In this document: piece after piece, positions 49,990-61,820 of the stretch
Layout: the number at the start of each line of letters is the position of its first letter
How positions within the stretch are numbered: the first letter of the stretch is position 1
Assembly: GCA_034509495.1 (NCBI GenBank)
Contig: CM067515.1
Coordinates: 18,201,046 to 18,265,045 of the forward strand
Source: Acestrorhynchus altus
Taxonomy: Eukaryota > Chordata > Actinopteri > Characiformes > Acestrorhynchidae
DNA: 64,000 nucleotides
Direction of reading: 5' to 3'
Made by a program: the position numbers and the translations under genes
The notes under the pieces: generated by a model
What the model was told of the DNA's origin: nothing
The model's input: the letters and a program-made list of their open reading frames with translations, nothing else
The model's database searches: none

Positions 49990-51115
49990 ATTTATCGATC
50001 TAAACATAAACTTATCCTAACCCTTACCCTATGCTTAACACTAACCTTAACCTTAGTAAAATATGACATGCTTAGCATCTGTGCATGACTTTTCACCTAT
50101 TAATTCATTTTTGTTAGCCCCAGAGCAGCCACATCGTTTTCACCATTCTTCTTCTTTGTGTTCATGAATTGGCTCGGAGATTGTATTGGAATGTAGATAC
50201 AAGGGGTCTATCCCCAGAATAATGCTTTGAGGTTCTGCTGATAGCAGTAGCAGGATGAATTCTCACATTCAGTGAAATGCTACAAAACTGAATGGTGCTT
50301 CATAGTACATATGGACAATGACACAACATATACAGCGAAAGAAACCTAAGAGCTTATGGCTAAGAAATAGAATGTTCGTAAATGACTGAGTCATCAGAAC
50401 TCAATCCAGTTCAACATTTTCACTTCGTTTAGACACAACTGAAGAAGAAAGAGACACAAACAAACAATGGATAACAAGTAACAAGATAGATTAAATTCAA
50501 AGAATACAGATATTCTGAAGGAACACTGTCCATATGTTCGCCAGGAGTCAGAAATGACTTGATGACAATTAGTAATAAATGAATGTTTTGAAGTGAAACA
50601 AAATTGGTTTTGTACTGGTCATAACCCTTTGTGCATCTTTATTTTTAAAAGTATACACATTACTGCCTACCAGGTGTCTGTTTACACAAAGCAGAAAATG
50701 TCTTTCCTATCTGTTGCAAAAATAATAGGACAGTGTTTGAAACTACAAACAGAATTAAGTGACAGTGAGAAACACTTCCTTCTTCAGTCACATACATCTT
50801 TCCATTGATACAGCAGAAGACTTGTCAAATTCAGTAATTTGTCTATCACTATAAAAAAAACGTTGGTCACTGTTTTTGCATAAGTAGTTCCTGTTCTGAT
50901 AAAAATCTGCATCAAACAACTTTCCCATAATGTGTGCTTACTGTTCCTGTACTGCAAGAGCACTTTCTAAAGAACCATTTACATTCGATTTTCTACCAAA
51001 TGTCATCTAAATCATTTGGATTTAGATAATCTGTTTTTCTGCATTTATTTTTACATTTTATATCATCAGGTGTATTAATAAACTTAATAGTACAATGAAA
51101 AACAAAAACTGAAAT
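49990..51115. other. Intergenic; no feature seen
   Basis: AT-rich unique-looking sequence with short telomere-like CTAACCCTTACCCT near 50015. No open frame of note. Confidence 0.4.
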
Positions 51116-51117
51116 AA

Positions 51118-51610
51118 TCTGTCTTCACCCACTTCCCACCATCCACTGCCAAACACTACTACTCATTCTCAATCTTTACCCTGTCTTTACAGCCTATCCC
51201 CAATCATTTATTCCCAATATTACAGTCCACCCCATTACAACCCATCTCCAGTTATTGTATTCACCCATCCTTAATCATTACAAGATTACCACACCTCAGC
51301 ACCATTGTCACCCATTAGCACCCATTTCCAGTCATTATTGTACACCCCCCAATCATAACCACCCTTTCCCAATCATTCCCACTAATCCTGAATCATTACA
51401 ACCCATCTCTAATCATTTCCATGAATCCCCAATGATTACAACCCGCCCCACCCATTAACAAACATTATCACCCCCAATCATTATTCCACATCCCTAATCT
51501 TGTCCACTCATCCCCAGGTATCACCCATCCCTAACTAATCTCACTCATCCCTTATCATTCCTATTTATCCCCCAAAATTACAACCCATTCCCACACATCT
51601 CTATCTGTTT
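51118..51610 (+). repeat. C/A-rich degenerate tandem repeat
   Basis: About 25 diverged copies of a unit near CCCATCCCCAATCATTACAA, almost free of G on the plus strand. It ends about 320 bp before the b3gnt3-like coding exon. Confidence 0.75.
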
Positions 51611-51933
51611 CAGCCCATAACCAATAATTGCCACTTATTCTTCCAAGGATTGCAAATGCCTAAAAACGGTGTCAAAGTTAATAAATCATTAATTTGATTA
51701 ATTCATTTAAGTTAAGTATTAGTTCTAGTACTTACTGCTTCCAAGATGAAGAAAAAACAAACCACTGCCTTGTTTTGGACAAAAAGACATCATTTAGCTT
51801 CAGCGTTGTTTTTGTTTGTGTTGTTTTTACAGTTCTTTAAAGAACCATCCATTTGGTATACAGCCATTACTGCCAGATTTAACCAAACCAACTCAATCTA
51901 ACTCTACCACCTTCTTGAAAATCTAACTTTCCT

Positions 51934-53100
51934 ATGTTTCCTTTTTATCCAGAGTGCAGGAAGAGGTGGCGGAGACTGGAGACAGCGGCCCTGGTCATGA
52001 CCAGTGTTTTATGCTTGTTCATACTGTTGAGGACCAACAATGAATACTACAACCAAGAGGAGAGTGTAGAAACAACAGAAGAACAGAGTGAGGACATTGA
52101 TATTCAGACTCTTCAGCCCCTCCCAAGAGTGCCTGCCAAATGTGAACAGAATTTATCTGCTTCCAGTGTTGCAGGATTTGACACTTTGCCAGGACACATT
52201 AAAGATTTCCTGTTCTATCGCCACTGTCGCGAATTTCCAATGTTACTTAATGTTCCTAACAAATGTGGTGGTCCTGAGAAGTCTGGGGATGTGTTCCTTT
52301 TGTTGGTCATCAAAAGTTCCCCACCCAATTATGATAGACGTGAGGTCTTACGCAAAACTTGGGCTGCAGAGAGGCTACAGAACGGTGTGTGGATCCGTAC
52401 AGTTTTCATATCTGGGACTGCTGGACAAGGTTTTGAGAAGCTGAGGCTGAACAAGCTGCTGGAAATAGAGAACCGTGAACACAAGGACATTCTGCAGTGG
52501 GACTTCAATGATTCCTTCTTTAACCTCACACTCAAGCAGATTCTTTTCCTGGAATGGATGGAAAATTGGTGCCCCAATGCCCACTTCCTTCTTAACGGTG
52601 ATGATGACATTTTTTCCAACACGGATAACATGGTTGTGTATCTGCAAGGGCTAGAAGATAATGATGGCAGCAAGCATTTGTTTGTTGGGCACCTGATCCA
52701 GTATGTTGGACCAATCCGAGAACCGGCTAGCAAATATTACATCCCAGTCCAGGTCCAAGAATCTGAATCGTATCCTTCATATTGCGGTGGTGGAGGATTT
52801 TTGCTTTCACGTTTCACTGCTAGTACCATCTACACCATGTCTAAATCCATCACTGTTCTGCCAATAGATGATGTTTACATGGGAATGTGCCTGGAAAGAG
52901 CTGGGCTGAAACCCATGTCCCACATTGGCGTGCGGACTGCTGGCCTATATATTCCCTCCAATCAAGTGGATCCATATGACCCTTGCTATTACCGCGAAAT
53001 CATCTTAGTCCACAGATTTCTGCCTCATCAGATCTACATCATGTGGCATGAAATCCATCGACATGATCTGATATGTGGAAAGAGGATGATATTTATGTAG
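51934..53100 (+). CDS. b3gnt3: Beta-1,3-N-acetylglucosaminyltransferase (B3GNT3-like)
   Basis: 388-aa type II Golgi membrane glycosyltransferase of family GT31, which adds GlcNAc in beta-1,3 linkage to galactose of N- or O-glycans. Short basic cytoplasmic segment (RKRWRR), one transmembrane helix at about 17-33, stem to about 90, then the catalytic domain. Motifs: FLFYRHCREFPML (92-104), LLVIKSSPPNYDRRE (123-137), LRKTW (139-143), DILQWDFNDSFFNLT (185-199), the DxD-type NGDDDIF with D223-D225, YCGGGGFLLSR (283-293) and IDDVYMGMCLE (311-321). N-glycosylation sites at N73, N192 and N197. The C-terminus (LVHRFLPHQIYIMW) fits B3GNT3 best; teleosts have several b3gnt3 copies, so the exact paralogue is open. 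All the coding exon is intact. The start is uncertain, because CTTTTTATCCAG at 51941-51952 looks like a 3' splice site, in which case codon 1 lies in an upstream exon. Confidence 0.93.
   Translation: MFPFYPECRKRWRRLETAALVMTSVLCLFILLRTNNEYYNQEESVETTEEQSEDIDIQTLQPLPRVPAKCEQNLSASSVAGFDTLPGHIKDFLFYRHCREFPMLLNVPNKCGGPEKSGDVFLLLVIKSSPPNYDRREVLRKTWAAERLQNGVWIRTVFISGTAGQGFEKLRLNKLLEIENREHKDILQWDFNDSFFNLTLKQILFLEWMENWCPNAHFLLNGDDDIFSNTDNMVVYLQGLEDNDGSKHLFVGHLIQYVGPIREPASKYYIPVQVQESESYPSYCGGGGFLLSRFTASTIYTMSKSITVLPIDDVYMGMCLERAGLKPMSHIGVRTAGLYIPSNQVDPYDPCYYREIILVHRFLPHQIYIMWHEIHRHDLICGKRMIFM
51941..51952 (+). promoter_or_regulatory. Probable 3' splice site at b3gnt3 coding exon
   Basis: Pyrimidine tract plus CAG overlaps the first codons of the long open frame. 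The homologous conserved sequence starts right after it (ECRKRWRR). Splicing here would enter in phase 1. Confidence 0.55.
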
Positions 53101-53857
53101 AGTTTTTCGTGGCCAGGGTGTAAAGAACAGCTGAAAACCAAGTATAGTAGTTAATATGGAACCTTTGGCAGCAGAAAACTGGATAGAGCAGAATGTCACA
53201 GAACAGAAGTCACTAATAGGTGACCACGATTTGGGTCTGGATTCAGACACTGTCTTTCTGCACCTGGAGAGTTTATTTTAATTGGCATGAGTTTTAATTG
53301 TTTAGGATACAGGTTTAATGGAAACTTGCAGACTAAATATTAGACTTGATGCTAAATGAGATCTTGATTTTACATTCAGAATTGTTTATTGGGATCACTG
53401 TGACTTGAGTGAGTGACTCTGGGAAGAAATGAGAAATGAGTCAGAGGAAAGTTCATTCTCATGATGGGTAAAAAAAAAGAAAAGAAAAAAATGACTGGAC
53501 AGACTTGTACATGTTTATTCTTCAAATGTGTGGTTCTAACCCAGAATGTCCCATATGTTAAAAGACTGTGGCAATTACAGAAAGCAGTAATTGCTTAAGT
53601 TAACAAGCACCTTATTTTTAGATGTCTTTTTTAAAAGCATTGTTTTATTTTTTTTTATTTTACTTGAGAACATTTAGAATATTTATTAAAATCTCTCCCT
53701 TTCAGTGTGACAAAAAATGTTGCTGAAATATATTGACTTGTGATTTGATTTGACATTTAGTTGTTCACAACATAAATGATATACTAGTTCAAAATACAGG
53801 ATATGGCATGGAATCATAATTCAGGTTAGACACTGTAAAATATGGCTAGCACTGAAG

Positions 53858-53863
53858 AATAAA
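53858..53863 (+). terminator. Poly(A) signal of b3gnt3-like gene
   Basis: AATAAA followed by T/G-rich sequence, 758 nt after the stop codon. An earlier ATTAAA is near 53686. Confidence 0.4.
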
Positions 53864-54734
53864 TTTTGGTTTATATATTATTATATTATATATTTTTTGT
53901 AAAAGAGACCTTTTAAGAACCTTAGAAAGAATTTTCTGCAAAAATGTAAATGTTTCTTCACACTCAGCAGTTCTTTAGGACACATTGAAGCACTTTCTTT
54001 TAATACTGTGTGCTTTTTCAGTGGTTAATATCCCCCTTGGTACTAGTTCTACAAGACTCTGAGGAGTGTGCAGAAACATTTTATTCTAACAAAGGCTGTA
54101 CAATTTGAAGGTTAATATTTGTGTTAAAGTGTTTGCTGTTGGCCCTGAGGTTGGGCCAGGTCTTGAAATATTTGGGCCCACTTGGATCCGCGCCAACCCC
54201 CTGGACAAACTACTGGTGGCAGGGAGGAAGGGTGTAAGCATTTTTATAAAAATTAAGTTATTTACAAATTCTTATTCAGTGACAACTACTTAATATTATG
54301 TAAGGTGATCTATATCTCCATATATGTCAATGTCCCTATACTTTGTTAAGACTTTAAGGCTCAAAATTTCAAAACTGCCCGAAACACAGATAGAACCTTA
54401 TAATTCCGAAAGGATGATGTGTTCTTCTAGAGCTGCATTGCAGATTCTGACCAGCATCTTTCAGCACAGGAGCTAATTGTGTTAGACTGTATTATGTTAG
54501 ACTTTCTGGATCAAATTAAAACATAGCACCTCAAGAATGAGAGGACTGATGTACAGTAAAGTAGTCAAGGAGCTGATCCAACACAAGACAATTAATGTAT
54601 AACCTTCAAATGCAATAAGGAGATGAATGTTCAATGACTAAACTGTAATTTGGAAGTAATAAGTATTAGTGTTTGGAAGCACTCAGGACAGAACATATCA
54701 GAATGGTACAGTGTACTGTATGTTCTATAAGCTT

Positions 54735-55440
54735 TTAACACAGATCAACCATAACATTATGACCACCTTCCTTTTTCTACATTCACTGTTTATTTTATCA
54801 GCTCCTCTTCGAATACTGGAGCACTTTGTATTTCTATTATTATAGACTGTAGCCCATCTGTTTATCGCCATACATTCTTAGCCTCTGTTCTCCCTATTCA
54901 ATTAGTCAGTACCCCACAGGACCACCACAGAGCCAGTATATGTGGTGGATCATTCTCAGCACTGCAGTAACACTGACATGGTGGTGGTATGTTAGTGTTG
55001 CGCTGCTATGAGTGGATCAGACACAGCAGTGCTGCTGGACTGAGAATATCCAGCATTTTGTTGTTAGCATCCTGTGAGCACCAATGATGGACTAGAGGAT
55101 GACCAACACAAACTGCAGCAACGGACGAGCTTCTGTCCCTGACTTTACATCTATAAGGTAGAGCAACTAAGAACGAGTTGAGTGTCTTAACCTCCAGTAG
55201 CAATGCTGCGTCTGATCCAATTGTGCACAACACACACTAACTCAACACCATCATATCAGTGTGACTGCAGTGGTGAGAATTACCAACCATCCAAATAATA
55301 CCTGCTCTGTGGTGGTCATGTGGGGTCCTGACAATTGAAAATCGTCAATTGAAGGATAACAAAGTATGCAGAGATAGACTGCAGTCTGTAATGATAGAAT
55401 TACCAAGTGGTAATGTGTTGTAAGCAGAGCTGAAAAAATG
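54735..55440. mobile_element. Large palindromic repeat, copy 2
   Basis: Opens CATAACATTATGACCACCTT. Left arm CATTCTCAGCACTGCAGTAA; right arm ATATCAGTGTGACTGCAGTG and CCTGCTCTGTGGTGGTCATG. It also has the GAGTGGATCAGACACAGCAG / TGCTGCGTCTGATCC inner pair. Non-coding and diverged from copy 1. Confidence 0.75.
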
Positions 55441-55789
55441 AATGTCATAAATGTCATACTATTAAATGTTTTTTTACTATTAAATGTTTTTTTACTTGCA
55501 TTTACAAAAGATGTTTTTCATTCAGGCTGTGGTTCTGCTGGGGCATTACTTCCTTTTTTGCACCTTCATTTCAAGCTACTGCTGAGAAATATGAGCTGAT
55601 TGAAATCAGCAAAGGAAAAGTTAAGATGACACCTGAAGATTAGGCTTTTTTATTTGGCTTGTTTAACACAAACAGATACCCTCCCCAATGACTCATTTTA
55701 AACACGCTTTCCTCTTTCACACTGTATTGTGTTAGGAATTGTTTTTGAATCCCCTTTAACAGCTGAACAGTGTGAAGGAATGCAGTGAT

Positions 55790-55960
55790 ATTGTTGGTGT
55801 GGTGCAACAGATACCACCAGTTAGCCATCACACAATGTGGGAGAGCAGGGTTTTATTCCCAGTCTGGGCAACTGCTGGACCACACCAATAAGAATCCTTG
55901 GGCAAGACTCCTAACACTACTCTGTCCCACCACTGTAAAATGAGTAACCTTGTAAGTCAC
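55790..55960 (+). repeat. tRNA-derived-type SINE fragment, second copy
   Basis: GTGGGAGAGCAGGGTTTTAT followed by TCCCAGTCTGGGCAACT and ATCCTTGGGCAAGACTCCTA; ends near GAGTAACCTTGTAAGTC. Same family as 19400-19545. Confidence 0.55.
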
Positions 55961-58900
55961 ACATGTATACATGTAATGTTGTTAATCAAGAGATAACCTC
56001 ACACAGCATGATGTCTGTCTGAAATTGATTTTATTTTGGTTTACAATCAAATACAACATTCTGACCACCTGATATACAATATATAGGATTGATGAACTGT
56101 TCTTTGATGTACAATTATAGTGAACGTCCTTTTGATGCTATGAAGAACCATATATAAAACGAAAAACCCTTTTTGTCAGAACACATACAATACTTCTAGA
56201 TTTCAAAATTGCATTTTTATTTAAATTAATACAGTGTTTGTCGTGATTGAACAAACGATTTAGTTCAATGTCTTACGGTGATTTTATAGAGCAGTAGTCC
56301 ACTGCAATCCAAAATGAAGAACATTGATTATCTGGTTCTAATATCACCTGTCAATGAGTGGATATACTAGGCAACTAGTGAACATTCAGTTCTCGAAAGA
56401 GGAAAAATTAACATGTGTAAGAATATGGGACACGTTATGCAATAGTACCTAATAGTATGTACCAAAAGTACTCCAAGGATCCAAGGAAGGACACTTTATT
56501 GGCACTGTGTTGACTGCATGAGGAAGTTCAACACAGTATTAAGCATTTTTTATGGTATGGCTAATTGGTGAACTTTACAGTATGTACGAAATGTGGCTCC
56601 AACTAAGTTTTAAATCACGAATAAGATCTTTGAGCAAAGAAATGTGTAAATACAAATTAAATGTACTGCTAACATCAACTGTCATTATAGAAATAGGAAA
56701 TAAAAATTAAAATACAACGAATGATAAATATTATTTCAGCAAGAACAAAATGTCAGATTCAAGTGAAATGTTAAAGATCAGATAAACCAATGGCAGGATA
56801 GATATTAAGCTCTTTGGTTCATTATTGTTCAATAATTGTTGAATAATTTCCTAAAAAACAGAGAAGAGAAATAAGTCATGGCTTTTAGGGAAGTGTATTC
56901 TTTTCGCTGTTTCAGATGTAATTTCTCTGGCTCAGCTCACTGTGGAGGTCTGTTCTGAGTTAAATCAAGATTATATAAAAATCTGTAAAGATTGATCAGT
57001 GACGATTCTCTGCTTGCACTATTCAGTTTAACATCTCCTGTCTGGTACATTTCAATGAAGAACCAGTAATGCCACATTCCTGCCCTCTGCTCTTAAACTT
57101 TAACTGGCATCAGGAAGTTTTATAAGCCAGATTCTGCAGGGGCTGAACATACAATTACAAACATATACACTCCTCAAAAGTAGTCTTACACCTCTAAAAT
57201 GATGTCTTTTTTAATCATTTCATTTGTTAACTATTGAAATCATGTCACAGCCCTAACACTCTTCACACATAAGCAGTGTTTACTACCAAATAACAAAAAA
57301 CGACTGTCAAAATGATGTTTGAACACACTACCACAACCCCACCCCTCCTTCAGAAGCCCCACCCCCAATCCATTCACGTGCATTGCCGTGGTAACGACAT
57401 TGCCTTCCAAACCAAAATATCACAGAACCCACAGTGTTTTCTGCCTGAGGCAAAATAAGAACCAAATCAGGGGAAATGTAGACTTTATATACAGTTTCCA
57501 CTAAAATAAGGGATGTTTTCAGTAAAGACCGAACAAATTTACAAGAAGCTCAGAACCGAAGACAAACGTCGCTAGTTTTCCATCTCAGCAGTTGCTTAGT
57601 TTATGAATTTAGCTTAGTTTAGTCAGTGCTGTCATTACCACTAGTAACTTCTGCCATAACAATACATTTAAACACCTCTGTCCTGTGATATATGACCCAT
57701 TTTAACCCCTCTTTCCTTTGATATAAGACTCATATGACAATAATAAAACCAACAACAAATGCAGCAGGTAAAAACCAACTGGGATCATGTTTGAAAAGTC
57801 AATGTATTATCAGACTAGGAAAGTTCTCATTTGCTACATTTTGATACCTTGATGTTACATCTGGGGAAGAAAAAAACTTTTATAGATACTTGATTATATT
57901 GAGGGTATACTGGTGCAAATATTAACCTATGCTTTATCTTCTATTGATCTAGTGAAAATCACACATGTCCTGTTGCTTACTTTGACGCAGTAAGCCTTTG
58001 TTAACACTGTTTCACAAGAGCACACATACTCCTTCCTCTTCAGGTGTAGTCAGTATTTATTCTAGGCTTAAGAGGTCATTCAAGTGTTTGCATTTTATTT
58101 ATGTGCCAGTATATCAAATTTGAAAAGTCAATGTGTATATTATTTATTACATGTCCATTACTTTCCCTTCATGTTAAACCACCCGAAGCAGTAAAAAGTT
58201 GGTGGTGGGGGTATTAATGCAAAAATTAACATAGCTTGGTATAATCAATTCCAGCACTGTGTTCAGCTGCATAGAATTTGATGCATTGTGTATGCATTTT
58301 ATAAAAACACAAACACACACACATAAACATACACCCCACACTCCTGTTAGTTATGCTGCACATACAAAACTGCATAGTAATTACTGCACCGTAACAGCAC
58401 TTTCACTCATGATTCTTTAAATACATTATTTAATAACTTTTAACCACTTTTAACCAGACACAGAAATCATTTAACCTTGCAGTTACAAAACCTAAACTCA
58501 TATATCATGGCTAGTATTATAACTTTGAAATTCTGACTCATCTTTACATACATAATAATTTATCATTAAAATTTGTTTCTGGTTTTCAGAATTAAAATAA
58601 TGACAATGAAAATGTTTCCTGGGCTGCTTATATGTTAGAAACCTCCATTAAATCTACAAGGTGGATAAACCACGTAGGAATGTCTAATAGAGATGGCAGT
58701 AAGTGTACACAGTGTTTAAAAACTCAGAGGGCACTGCTGTGGCTGCATTGGGAATTGAATGTGTTTGAGTATGCTTGCATTTATCAAATAATATCACTAT
58801 AGTCCATGTGTGAACAAATTCAAAGAGCTCGAGAAACAAATTCAAAATGTATTATCAACTAAATTTTACAAAGAATAAAAGTGGCTAGAAAATTATATGT

Positions 58901-60297
58901 GAAATATATTTTTAAAATACATTTTAAATGATTTTTAAACTATATTGCTATTAAACATATTCTTAATTAAAAATAATTTTTGGTTAAAAAATATATATAA
59001 ATCCAACTGTATATTTGCAATGTATCATACCTATGAAACTTGTTTTTGCTATGTTATATGTATATTTGCTAATATTTTAAAATATGCTACAAATCTGTGT
59101 TTATAGTTTCTGATATATATTTTTAATGAATGTTTTTAAAAATTTATTTGTTACAATATTTTCTAAAATACATTTTTGTGTGTGAAATGTATTTTGGAAT
59201 GAAATGCATTTTCATTTAAATTTATTTCAAATGTATATAATACTTGTTTTATAATTGTTGCATGAAGGTTTAAATATGGGTTTCTAGGCCTACACAAAAT
59301 TGATCAAATTAGTCTTTATTATAAACATAATTTAAAGCACAACATTATAGAACTTTAACAAATATTTACAATTCATTAACAAATCCCTCACTGCCATTAT
59401 GAAAAAGAACAGTGCAACACTTGTGTTCAGACCCCATGCCTGGGCTTTACATCTGAGTGTGATGTAGCACTGTGAGGCTGCCACTGGTGATGTGTAAAAG
59501 CGTGTCCGTTAGAAAGTTTTTGCAAATTACCACATACCCACAACCATTGTAGTTTGGACTATGGTGATAACAAATGAGTTCAAACTACTGTGTTCCAACC
59601 AAGGTATAACAGTTTTACTTCAGATGTTAGTTTAACAATACGTCAAACTACATTAATTCAATGATAGTCTCCATCATCAAATGTGTGAAAGCTTGTACCC
59701 TGTTTCGTGTTGGAACAAAACATGACAGACCAGCTAAGGAAGCAGCAGGTTTCTCTCATACAAAATGCTCTGTTTTAATAAGCTAAACTCAACATAAGCT
59801 CTTGTTAGTTTTCAGTAGCTGTATCAGTAGTAATAGTTTCAACAGTAACTGAAGGTAAAATGTAAGCATATGGTAAAATGTGGACGACTTCAGCAACCCT
59901 GCAGACCTGTGACATATGTCATGTGATTGTGAAGAATGTGGGGTGAAATGAAGCTAGTGGCTGACACTCAGGAAGCACTAAGGAATATTATGTAACAGTG
60001 TGTGTCAGCTGCCCTCCACCCTCCAAACTGTGAAAACAGGCCTCAGCCATGGCATCAGGATGCTGAGAAGATCTGCATCTTCTGAGCTTCTCAATCAGAG
60101 ATCCTCATTAAATGGTGTTTAACAAAAGAAATAAAGAAAGGGATGTCAACTTCATCTATTGGTTTGTTTGCTCTTCTTTAAACAGGATTTAGTGGGAACC
60201 TGTTAGAACCCTACTGACAGCACATGGTAGTAAAATATTAAGTGTAATGACAGTTGCAGACAGTTTATAAAGTTAATGATTAACTTATTTTAGGTTC
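55960..60297. other. Intergenic; no gene seen
   Basis: AT-rich, with few obvious repeats. One RFX-like X-box ATTGCCGTGGTAAC is at 57382-57395 beside a C-rich patch. About 58850-59240 is strongly A/T-rich. No open frame with coding character. Confidence 0.45.
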
Positions 60298-60314
60298 TGA
60301 ATATGTAATGGAGG

Positions 60315-60661
60315 GGCGGCACGGTGGCACAGTGGATAGCACTGTTGTCTCACAGCAAGAAGGACCTGGGTTCGATCCCCGGGTGGGGTGACCTGGGAAG
60401 TTTCTGTGTGGAGTTTGCATGTTCTCCCCGTGTTCATGTGGGTTTCCTCCAGGTACTCCGGTTTCCCCCACAGTCCAAAGACATGCATGATAGGTGAATT
60501 GGAGACTCTAAAGTGGCCCTTAGTATTGTGTGTGCATGTATGGCCCTACGATGGATTAGCGCCCTGTCTAGGGTTTTCAGCCCTTAAGCTCGGAGTTGCC
60601 GGCTGGGCACCGGCTCACCCGTGACCCTATTCAGGAATAAGCGGTTTGGAAAATGAATTAA
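60315..60661 (+). mobile_element. Intact tRNA-derived SINE with 17-bp target duplication
   Basis: Pol III A box TGGCACAGTGG (60325-60335) and B box GTTCGATCC (60370-60378) form the tRNA head. The body has TTTGCATGTTCTCCCCGTGT and AGTCCAAAGACATGCATG. The tail is AATGAATTAA. Perfect flanking repeats TGAATATGTAATGGAGG lie at 60298-60314 and 60662-60678. The open frames crossing it are shadows. Confidence 0.93.
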
Positions 60662-61084
60662 TGAATATGTAATGGAGGCAAATAATATTACTGAATAATT
60701 CATAGCAGTTCATTTATGACAGTTACTGAACAGTTTATGGTACTTATTTGATAATTTGTTGAAAGACCAACAAAAAAAGGCCAACAACGTCAATAAAACT
60801 TGTTCTGTCTCGCTCTCTTTGAGAGTCTCTCTTTCTTTCTATTGTTAAACATTTCTGCCTTCTGCAAGTCAAGCATACCTACAATGTTATGTACCCTTAC
60901 ATAAACAGCTCTGTCCTGACTGGCTGGTTTATTTTTCAATAGACAAGGCTTAGCTGGTATGCAGTGGCCCATTGCTGGGCTATAAACCAGCCCGATCCAC
61001 AAGGAGAATGAATTTGGTGTTTTGTGTTGTTGATTTTGTTTGCTTGCTTGTTTGTTTTGTTACTGTCCTACCAAGGAAATCAGT

Positions 61085-61820
61085 GATTAATTGTCAGGTA
61101 AAATAGCAGGAATGTTGCCATACAGACGTCTCAGACCTTAATTCACCTGTTAGAGTTATGACTTGTTCCACAACATGGCTGCAACCCCAAAGCAAGATTG
61201 CTCACCCTTTGTAGTGGTTGAAGAGGTTTTCTTTTCATTTCTTTGCCCTATTTTCTTAAACATACCTTTGCTTAGTGCAACCTAAGGGTTCTACTTTAAA
61301 ATCATCAGTCCACAGGACTTGTTTCCAAAATACACACTGAATTTTGTTGTGAGCATGCAGGAGAGGTTTTCGTCTGATGACTCTTCCATGAAGGTCATAT
61401 TTGTTCAGGTGACACTGAACAATACTACTGCTCAACCCCTTGCATTTACAGAGCGCTAGGCAGATGCCCAGAAGAACCCATGTCTCTTTTTGGGACTAGG
61501 TAAGAGGTCTGGGTATTAAAGCCTTTTAAATTCATCACCAGTCCTTTCCTAATGATGACTGTGAATAAGCCATAACACTAACTGGCTTGGCAAAGTAATT
61601 TGAGTATCTCCTTAGGTTCCCATACTTCTTCTCTTTCCTTTTCTCATTCTTAAATTGTACAAAAACAAAATAATACATTCATATTGCTTAACGTGTTGAA
61701 CAGTGTTTCATCTTTAAGTTTATGCCCTTTGGAGATCATTTCATCTTCAGCTTGCTTAACTGTTCACAGTAACAGTAATTTGCACCAGGGGTGCCTAAAC
61801 TATTGCATGCCAGTGTATTT
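61085..61820 (-). mobile_element. Tc1-like transposon relic
   Basis: Antisense transposase signatures: AATCATCAGTCCACAGGACT, then GATGACTCTTCCATGAAGGT near 61375, a CCTTTCCTAATGATGACTGT segment near 61545 and the end GGGGTGCCTAAACTATTGCA near 61788. Same broad family as the relic at 6.6-7.3 kb. Confidence 0.65.

Noticed and set aside
49990..50080. Telomere-like CTAACCCTTACCCT run
   Set aside because: Only two or three imperfect units (CCTAACCCTTACCC); too short for an interstitial telomere array.
60280..60624. Open frames on both strands, and a possible tRNA gene, over the SINE
   Set aside because: The A and B boxes belong to a SINE head; there is no complete tRNA cloverleaf and the frames are shadows.
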